Positions 1-3,937 of a stretch of DNA of 6,299 nucleotides are shown one piece after another. The DNA comes from Nostoc cf. edaphicum LEGE 07299 (GTDB lineage: Bacteria; Cyanobacteriota; Cyanobacteriia; Cyanobacteriales; Nostocaceae). The DNA is taken from the NCBI RefSeq assembly GCF_015207245.1, contig NZ_JADEXF010000233.1, forward strand, positions 1 to 6,299, written 5' to 3'. Position numbers and translations under genes: made by a program. The number at the start of each line of letters is the position of its first letter. Position 1 is the stretch's first letter. Under the pieces are notes generated by a model. It did no database searches, was not told where the DNA came from, and saw nothing but the letters and a program-made list of their open reading frames with translations.

Positions 1-56
1 ATGTATTATCTATGTATTGCATTCTTTTTTCAAATTGGTATGATATACAAGAATTG

Positions 57-100
57 AAAACCAGGTTTCCTACTCAGCAGAGATCGGAAACCTGGTTTTT
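57..100 (-). terminator. Hairpin terminator downstream of cobO (possibly bidirectional)
   Basis: A perfect 14-bp inverted repeat pairs 57-70 (AAAACCAGGTTTCC) with 86-99 (GGAAACCTGGTTTT) around a 15-base loop. The flanks extend it: GAATTG at 51-56 is complementary to CAATTC at 103-108, leaving three bases (100-102) bulged. The arms carry A runs on one side and T runs on the other, so a transcript from either strand would end in a U run at the stem base. It lies about 40 bases beyond the cobO stop codon, so it most likely ends the cobO transcript. It could also stop a plus-strand transcript entering from the left. The U run is only 4-5 long and partly inside the stem. Confidence 0.75.
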
Positions 101-103
101 AAC

Positions 104-138
104 AATTCTGAATTCTGAGTTCTGAATTCTAAATTCTG
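104..138. repeat. Short tandem heptamer array, 5 copies (AATTCTG type)
   Basis: Five head-to-tail 7-base units lie at 104-110 AATTCTG, 111-117 AATTCTG, 118-124 AGTTCTG, 125-131 AATTCTA and 132-138 AATTCTG, with only two single-base variants. The array fills the space between the cobO stop codon (141-143) and the hairpin terminator. Short tandemly repeated heptamers of this kind are known in intergenic DNA of filamentous cyanobacteria. A related array occurs at 3029-3049. No function can be read from the sequence. Confidence 0.85.
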
Positions 139-140
139 AT

Positions 141-818
141 TTAATACTCAATTCCCGGTTGTGCTTTCACACCTTGATCGCGGAAAGGGTGCTTAACTAG
201 GGTCATTTCAGTTACTAAGTCAGCACGTTCAATTAAAGCAGGTGGTGCGCCTCTACCTGTGAGAATAACGTGTTTGTTAGCGGGTTTTTGTGCCAAACCT
301 GCTAAAACGTCTTCTACTGGTAAGTAAGCCATTTTGAGGGCGATATTGATTTCGTCTAACAACACTAGATGAAAGTCTGGGTTGCGGATGTATTCTAACG
401 ATTTTTCCCAGGCGGCGCTAGCTTTGTCAAGATCGCGATCGCGGTCTTGAGTTTCCCAGGTAAAGCCTTCGCCCATTGCATGAAATTCTATCTGGTCTTC
501 CCAATAGCTGAAGACCCTTTTTTCGGAAGGTTCCCAGCTACCTTTGATGAATTGGACGATCGCTACTTTATACCCATGACCGAGCGATCGCAACACCATC
601 CCCAAAGCTGCAGTGGTTTTACCCTTACCGTTACCAGTATTTACAATAATTAACCCTTTTTCTGGTACAGCTTCTGCTATGCGCTTGTCTTGCACTTCTT
701 TGCGTCGCTGCATCTTTTTGCGGTACTGTTCATCAGTCAGAGATGAAGACATTACCTCATCAATTAAGCGCCCAATTTCTTGGTCTGGGTTCAATTCTTT
801 TGGTGTATCGTGTTTCAT
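141..818 (-). CDS. cobO: Cob(I)yrinic acid a,c-diamide adenosyltransferase (CobA/CobO/BtuR family)
   Basis: This cytoplasmic enzyme transfers the 5'-deoxyadenosyl group of ATP to the cobalt of a reduced corrinoid, a late step in making adenosylcobamides. Numbering follows a 226-residue reading that begins at a TTG (819-821). The next codon is ATG (816-818), which I prefer, giving 225 residues. Seen in the protein: a P-loop TGNGKGKTT at about 62-70, VQFIKG at 89-94, MGEGFTWET at 116-124, the Walker-B-like LLDEINIAL at 154-162, and TGRGAP at 188-193. These are hallmarks of the CobA/CobO/BtuR type and not of the PduO or EutT types. The charged N-terminal 55 residues form the usual variable extension, and the length fits the family. 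Neither start has a clear Shine-Dalgarno site. It stands alone, with no other cobalamin genes beside it and no recognisable B12 riboswitch upstream. Two HIP1 octamers lie inside the gene. Confidence 0.95.
   Translation of the reverse strand: MKHDTPKELNPDQEIGRLIDEVMSSSLTDEQYRKKMQRRKEVQDKRIAEAVPEKGLIIVNTGNGKGKTTAALGMVLRSLGHGYKVAIVQFIKGSWEPSEKRVFSYWEDQIEFHAMGEGFTWETQDRDRDLDKASAAWEKSLEYIRNPDFHLVLLDEINIALKMAYLPVEDVLAGLAQKPANKHVILTGRGAPPALIERADLVTEMTLVKHPFRDQGVKAQPGIEY
435..442. repeat. HIP1 octamer GCGATCGC
   Basis: This is an exact highly iterated palindrome, abundant across many cyanobacterial genomes. It lies inside cobO in a GATCGCGATCGCGG context. It is useful as a taxonomic clue; no local role is implied. 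Confidence 0.9.
584..591. repeat. HIP1 octamer GCGATCGC
   Basis: This is the second exact HIP1 copy inside cobO. A near match, ACGATCGC, lies about 30 bases to the left. It supports a cyanobacterial origin. Confidence 0.9.
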
Positions 819-1158
819 CAAGCTTGTCTAGAAATAACTGTTAAAAGTGTTGAAAATGAACCAAAATTGCCTTACTTATCCAATTTCACTTACATTACTT
901 GATTGGAAATGTCCAGTAAGCTTTCATGTGAAATATTAATAGTGTGTTAGGTTTATTAATGATTTGCAGACAAGTAGAACTATATATGATACACAACCTG
1001 AACTTATAATTTGAGTTTACTATTACTGTTTTAAATAATTTAATATGTTCATTAAAGCATTTTACCAGTAAAATTTTATTATTATCTTCTTTAGTACAGT
1101 TATGAGTTCGATAATTTAAGTGTCAAGGGTATGATGTTTAACATCATGAGTTATGCAT
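819..1158. other. AT-rich intergenic gap without a recognisable gene
   Basis: These 340 bases separate the cobO start from the stop of the GFA-fold gene on the same strand. The DNA is strongly AT-rich and has stops in all frames. The longest ATG-led plus-strand stretch I noticed is about 27 codons (856-939), with no convincing ribosome binding site. The cobO promoter should lie in the left part on the minus strand, but I see no clear -35/-10 pair. No B12-box-like element, tRNA-like fold or long inverted repeat is apparent. The only ordered element is the palindrome at 1131-1147. The gap could hide a small RNA, but nothing in the sequence demands one. Confidence 0.6.
1131..1147. repeat. Near-perfect palindrome just beyond the GFA-fold gene
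   Basis: The 17-base sequence ATGATGTTTAACATCAT has two perfect 8-base arms around one central base. It starts 11 bases past the stop codon of the minus-strand gene at 1159-1614. As RNA it could form only a 6-bp stem with a 5-base loop. Neither strand has a U run after it, so it is a poor intrinsic terminator. It could instead be a protein-binding site or a weak 3'-end stabiliser; this is inference. Confidence 0.5.
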
Positions 1159-1614
1159 CTATGGATGTTGTTGTTTCCATTTTTCCCATAAAAGCTGCGT
1201 ATCCTCTGGTTGCCCATCATAGTTGAGCAATTGGTCTGAAATTATCACCCATGACTGGGCACTGCGTGTCCAAATATTACCCACTGGGCGTAACCAACTT
1301 GTATCATCTAAGGTTCCAGCTTTGACATTGATAGTATTTGAATTGTAAGTCCTTTTATGGAACAATCGCGTTCCGCAGTCGCCACAAAACAGGTTATTTA
1401 CTTCACGACCGCTATCATTTTTTCGAGTCCAAGCTTTCGGTTTTCCCTGAACAATTACAACAGCATCTCGTAGTACTGTAAGAGACATACCAAAGGCACT
1501 AGATGATTGTTTTTGACACTCCTTGCAGTGACATAGATAAAGTGTTAACGGTTGGGCATGAATTTCATAACGAATCTGCCCACATTGACAACCTCCAGTA
1601 TATGGAAGACTCAC
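1159..1614 (-). CDS. GFA/CENP-V-fold zinc-binding protein
   Basis: This 151-residue protein belongs to the glutathione-dependent formaldehyde-activating (GFA)/CENP-V domain family. Members are small cytoplasmic zinc proteins, and most have no proven substrate. The cysteine pattern is complete: CQCG at 9-12, CHCKEC at 28-33 and CGDCG at 77-81. This gives seven cysteines that in the family bind one structural and one catalytic zinc. The single domain and the length are normal. The start is GTG (1612-1614), supported by an AGGAG Shine-Dalgarno sequence nine bases upstream. The gene has its own promoter candidate and stands apart from its neighbours. No formaldehyde dehydrogenase or glutathione gene is nearby, so the formaldehyde role should not be assumed. 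Confidence 0.9.
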   Translation of the reverse strand: MSLPYTGGCQCGQIRYEIHAQPLTLYLCHCKECQKQSSSAFGMSLTVLRDAVVIVQGKPKAWTRKNDSGREVNNLFCGDCGTRLFHKRTYNSNTINVKAGTLDDTSWLRPVGNIWTRSAQSWVIISDQLLNYDGQPEDTQLLWEKWKQQHP

Positions 1615-1623
1615 AGGTTTTAT

Positions 1624-1628
1624 CTCCT
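1624..1628 (-). promoter_or_regulatory. Shine-Dalgarno site that fixes the GTG start of the GFA-fold gene
   Basis: The minus strand reads TTAGGAGATAAAACCTGTG. AGGAG is a strong match to the anti-Shine-Dalgarno sequence and is spaced nine bases from GTG at 1614-1612. This supports the non-ATG start, which also places the conserved GGCQCG motif at residues 7-12, near the N-terminus as is usual in the family. Confidence 0.75.
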
Positions 1629-1666
1629 AACAATTTGTATTGCTTTATTGTAACTAAAACTACTTC

Positions 1667-1695
1667 AGTATAAAAGCGGGTTTTATTAGACACAA
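1667..1695 (-). promoter_or_regulatory. Candidate sigma70-type promoter of the GFA-fold gene
   Basis: On the minus strand TTGTGT (1695-1690) and TATACT (1672-1667) are separated by exactly 17 bases. The -10 matches the consensus at five of six positions and the -35 at three of six. Transcription would begin near 1660, giving a leader of about 45 bases before the GTG. A second -10-like TACAAT lies further downstream in the leader. This is a pattern match only. Confidence 0.45.
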
Positions 1696-1755
1696 ATAGA
1701 AGACATCTGGACATGAATATATTTTCATTCTCTGCACTTTCCTAAATCCTTTTCA

Positions 1756-3021
1756 TCACTCATCTTCATCCGATTCATCATCCTCACTCCAATACTGTTG
1801 AGGTGCATTTCCGTGAACTTCTAAAATCTTCGGTTTCTTGATTTTGTTATCAGGTGAATTAATTGCTTCTAACTGCACATCAAATTTCCAGTTATCACCA
1901 AAATCATAAAGATAGGTCATTTTACCACCTGGTTCTAAAGACAAATCACCAATCTGCACTTGGTCTGCAAATGGGGGCGTTTCCATATAGGCATGACCGA
2001 TTTTTATGATGCGGCCAAAATGGTCTTTATAACTAAACTCATACAGGTGATCGTAATCAAAGTCAAAAGCATCGAGAATTATTTCTGCTAGCCAGCTTAA
2101 TGGTTTTTTTGCTGGTATGGCAATGCGTCGCCAGGCCTTAAAAAGTGATACTTTGAAAATATAAATACCATCGGTGAAGCCTTGCTTGGGAACAAGTAAA
2201 TTGTGCTCCCATTCTGGAAAAAATGGTTGAAAATGCGACTGCAATTTTCCAAAATTTACATTTACATCATCCTGTAATTCTCCTCGTATACCTAATGGAA
2301 AGAGGAATTGCAACAGGGCATCACCATAGGGTAAGCGTTGTAAACTAGTAATGCGCCATCCCTTGCCTTCTTGTGGTTTACCATGTTTGATAGATAACAA
2401 GCCAAATAGCTCTAACAGAGCAACATTATGCAGACCAGGGTAATAACTAATATTGTTTTGATCTTCATATTTAGGGAATTTTAAACCTTTATCTGGAACG
2501 CGGGGCCAAAGTTGAATACATCTAAATAAATTCCCTAATGAATCTTGATGTTCACCAAAAACTTCGTTATTTCCCCAAATTAACCAAGCTTCTAGTAGGT
2601 TGAAATAACGTTCTGTTAAATTGAGGTTTGACCATGATTGCAAAGTTGCGGCGTCTAAAGCTAAAACCTGCTTCTTCCCTTGGGATTTAATTTGGGCGAT
2701 TCCAGAACTGCGTAATAACAGATATAGTCCATTAATGTAGGGGTATGATTTCTGTACGGGGCGTTTGAGTTTAGTTTCAATTGGGTGACTTAATTGAGAA
2801 TTAACTTCTGATAAGACTTTTAGCGGTAGAAGGTTATTAATGCTACTAACTTCCACTCCGTTTGGTTGTAAGAAATCTATCAGGGTTTGAAAGTCATGCA
2901 GAATCGTACCGGGTTGATTTTCATCAATAGTGAGTTCTTGGAGGAGTTGTTGTTGTGACTCTGTTAGAGAAGGCAGTTCAGGATTGAGTGTGCGTTCTAG
3001 TCGCGCAAAGAAATCTTCCAT
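1756..3021 (-). CDS. pRiA4b ORF-3-like domain protein with a long unassigned N-terminal region
   Basis: This is a 421-residue, apparently soluble protein with no signal peptide or membrane segment. Residues about 285-410 match the plasmid pRiA4b ORF-3-like family: a GIYIFKVSL strand, an RRIAIP segment, a helix with LAEIILDAF, HLYEF, and the signature YLYDFGDNWKFDV around 370-382. The domain was first noted on mobile elements but is widespread, and its function is unknown. The family's usual C-terminal proline- and glycine-rich segment seems shortened to HGNAPQQYW. The protein ends in an acidic tail, EDDESDEDE (413-421). Residues 1-280 are leucine-rich and probably helical, and I do not recognise them. 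The ATG start has no visible Shine-Dalgarno site; the heptamer array lies directly upstream. No transposase or integrase is nearby, so a mobile-element role is not supported here. It is transcribed divergently from the gene at 3216. Confidence 0.82.
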   Translation of the reverse strand: MEDFFARLERTLNPELPSLTESQQQLLQELTIDENQPGTILHDFQTLIDFLQPNGVEVSSINNLLPLKVLSEVNSQLSHPIETKLKRPVQKSYPYINGLYLLLRSSGIAQIKSQGKKQVLALDAATLQSWSNLNLTERYFNLLEAWLIWGNNEVFGEHQDSLGNLFRCIQLWPRVPDKGLKFPKYEDQNNISYYPGLHNVALLELFGLLSIKHGKPQEGKGWRITSLQRLPYGDALLQFLFPLGIRGELQDDVNVNFGKLQSHFQPFFPEWEHNLLVPKQGFTDGIYIFKVSLFKAWRRIAIPAKKPLSWLAEIILDAFDFDYDHLYEFSYKDHFGRIIKIGHAYMETPPFADQVQIGDLSLEPGGKMTYLYDFGDNWKFDVQLEAINSPDNKIKKPKILEVHGNAPQQYWSEDDESDEDE

Positions 3022-3028
3022 AAATAAA

Positions 3029-3049
3029 AATTCTAAATTCTAAATTCAC
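3029..3049. repeat. Second heptamer array, about 3 copies (AATTCTA type)
   Basis: The units are 3029-3035 AATTCTA, 3036-3042 AATTCTA and 3043-3049 AATTCAC, with a degenerate AATTTAA at 3050-3056. The unit is one base different from the AATTCTG units at 104-138, and AATTCTA itself occurs at 125-131. The array begins only eight bases upstream of the ATG of the pRiA4b-like gene, so it falls in that gene's 5' untranslated region and occupies the place where a Shine-Dalgarno site would be expected. Confidence 0.7.
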
Positions 3050-3056
3050 AATTTAA

Positions 3057-3205
3057 CCTTCTGTGCAACCTGTTCTATTTATACTATGACTACAGAAGTT
3101 CTCCTGATAAATATTGGACTGCAAAGTGTCACAACAGAACCATCAACACCGTAAATTTAGTGAAATGCGAATGATAATATTTTCACCTTCTACTTGACAA
3201 TCCCA
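3057..3205. promoter_or_regulatory. Divergent promoter region between the pRiA4b-like gene and the nucleotidyltransferase gene
   Basis: The 194-base spacer between the two divergent start codons must carry both promoters. On the minus strand there is a -10-like TATAAA (3083-3078) about 57 bases before the pRiA4b-like ATG. On the plus strand a -10-like GATAAT (3173-3178) lies about 38 bases before the ATG at 3216. Neither has a convincing -35 box at 16-18 bases. No clear operator palindrome is seen. Confidence 0.3.
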
Positions 3206-3215
3206 GGAATTTGAT

Positions 3216-3752
3216 ATGAATAGTAACACTCGCCTACAGATGATTTTAGCTGATACACGTATTGATACAGTATTACCTGCGATCGCTCAACTAAATCTAC
3301 CTAACTGGTGGTTAGCTGGAGGTGCAGTCCGAAACACCGTTTGGTCTTCAATTTTTGGCAATGACTGTGGGTTAGGTATTAAAGATTTTGATATTGCATT
3401 TTTTGATATAGAGGGGAACCGTTCTCAAGAACTAGCAGCAAAGGCGACTCTCACAGAACAATTTCCTGATGACGAGTTTGATGTCAAAAATCAAGCCAGT
3501 TTTGCTCGTTGGCGGCTTGGTAGCAGACCTTATACTAGTACAGAGGATGGCATCACAGATTGGCTGCACACCGCTACCGCTGTAGGAGTTCGACTAGATA
3601 CTCAAAGACAATGGCAATTTTTCACACCCTACGGCTTAGATGACCTATTTGGTGGCATTATTCGACCCACGCCAACGCATACTCATAATTTAGATGCCCA
3701 TAATAAGGCATCTGGATTTTTACAGAAGTGTCCTTATCTGCGGTTAGCGTAA
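3216..3752 (+). CDS. Nucleotidyltransferase family protein (DUF925/NTP_transf_6-like)
   Basis: This 178-residue cytoplasmic protein has the pol-beta-type nucleotidyltransferase fold. Seen: WWLAGGAVRN at 31-40 is the glycine-rich nucleotide-binding motif. KDFDIAFFD at 56-64 supplies the paired metal-binding aspartates D57 and D59. FDVKNQASFARW at 88-99 supplies a likely third carboxylate, D89, with the NQA motif typical of this family. The TEDGITDWLHTATAVGVR stretch and GLDDLFGGIIRP toward the C-terminus are also characteristic. The length is close to the family norm, and the substrate of the family is unknown to me. The ATG start is supported by AGGAA at 3205-3209, six bases upstream. One HIP1 octamer lies in the gene. 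It is divergent from the pRiA4b-like gene and 185 bases upstream of the kinase gene. No antitoxin-like partner is adjacent, so a toxin-antitoxin role is not indicated. Confidence 0.88.
   Translation: MNSNTRLQMILADTRIDTVLPAIAQLNLPNWWLAGGAVRNTVWSSIFGNDCGLGIKDFDIAFFDIEGNRSQELAAKATLTEQFPDDEFDVKNQASFARWRLGSRPYTSTEDGITDWLHTATAVGVRLDTQRQWQFFTPYGLDDLFGGIIRPTPTHTHNLDAHNKASGFLQKCPYLRLA
3279..3286. repeat. HIP1 octamer GCGATCGC
   Basis: An exact HIP1 copy encodes part of the AIAQ segment near the start of the nucleotidyltransferase. It is the third copy in the window; none is seen from here to the right edge. Confidence 0.9.
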
Positions 3753-3914
3753 AGGTTACAGTCAGATTTTAGCCGCTAGTTTCCGTGACAAGGAAATAAT
3801 CGCTTTTTAATTTACAACCCTTGGATACCGAAGCGCAATGTTAATAATTTTCTACGTACTGGGAATAATTAAACTAGAACCCTTTTCACGATAGAACAGG
3901 GATGATGCTAATTT

Positions 3915-3928
3915 TATAACTTTATAAT
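3915..3928 (+). promoter_or_regulatory. Candidate -10 elements directly before the kinase gene
   Basis: TATAAC (3915-3920) and a perfect TATAAT (3923-3928) sit 17 and 9 bases before the kinase ATG at 3938. Use of the second would give a nearly leaderless transcript. No -35 box is visible at standard spacing for either one, so this is an AT-rich pattern match. A more distant pair, TTTTCA (3883-3888) and GCTAAT (3907-3912) with an 18-base spacer, is an alternative. Confidence 0.25.
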
Positions 3929-3937
3929 CAAAAATCA

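Noticed and set aside
1..57. A short open plus-strand stretch from the left edge ending in TGA at 55-57
   Set aside because: It is only 18 codons, AT-rich and low in complexity, and has no visible ribosome binding site. It could be the tail of a gene outside the window, but nothing supports that.
447..831. Two plus-strand open frames (447-653 and 613-831) antisense to cobO
   Set aside because: They overlap a strongly recognised gene on the other strand and their translations resemble no protein family. They are shadows of cobO.
889..920. Possible hairpin between CTTAC (889-893) and GTAAG (916-920)
   Set aside because: The stem is only five bases, or a bulged longer one, in AT-rich DNA with no terminator tail or conserved motif.
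856..939. A 27-codon plus-strand open frame in the gap after cobO
   Set aside because: It is too short, has no convincing ribosome binding site and shows no recognisable peptide type. Chance frames of this size are expected.
819..960. B12 riboswitch upstream of cobO
   Set aside because: No B12-box-like sequence or compatible fold is apparent in the minus-strand leader; the region is simple AT-rich DNA.
1713..1728. Possible terminator hairpin ATGAA/TTCAT after the pRiA4b-like gene
   Set aside because: It is a five-base AT-only stem with no U run, too weak to call.
1756..3021. Mobile-element origin for the pRiA4b-like gene
   Set aside because: The family name comes from a plasmid, but I see no transposase, integrase, terminal inverted repeats or target duplications around it.
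3216..3752. Nucleotidyltransferase as half of a MNT/HEPN toxin-antitoxin pair
   Set aside because: Its motifs fit the DUF925-like family and not the short MNT antitoxins, and no HEPN-type gene lies beside it.
3780..3805. Possible terminator after the nucleotidyltransferase (TTTCC/GGAAA stem, then CGCTTTTT)
   Set aside because: The stem is five bases with a seven-base loop, and the T run starts seven bases after the stem. The geometry is poor for an intrinsic terminator.
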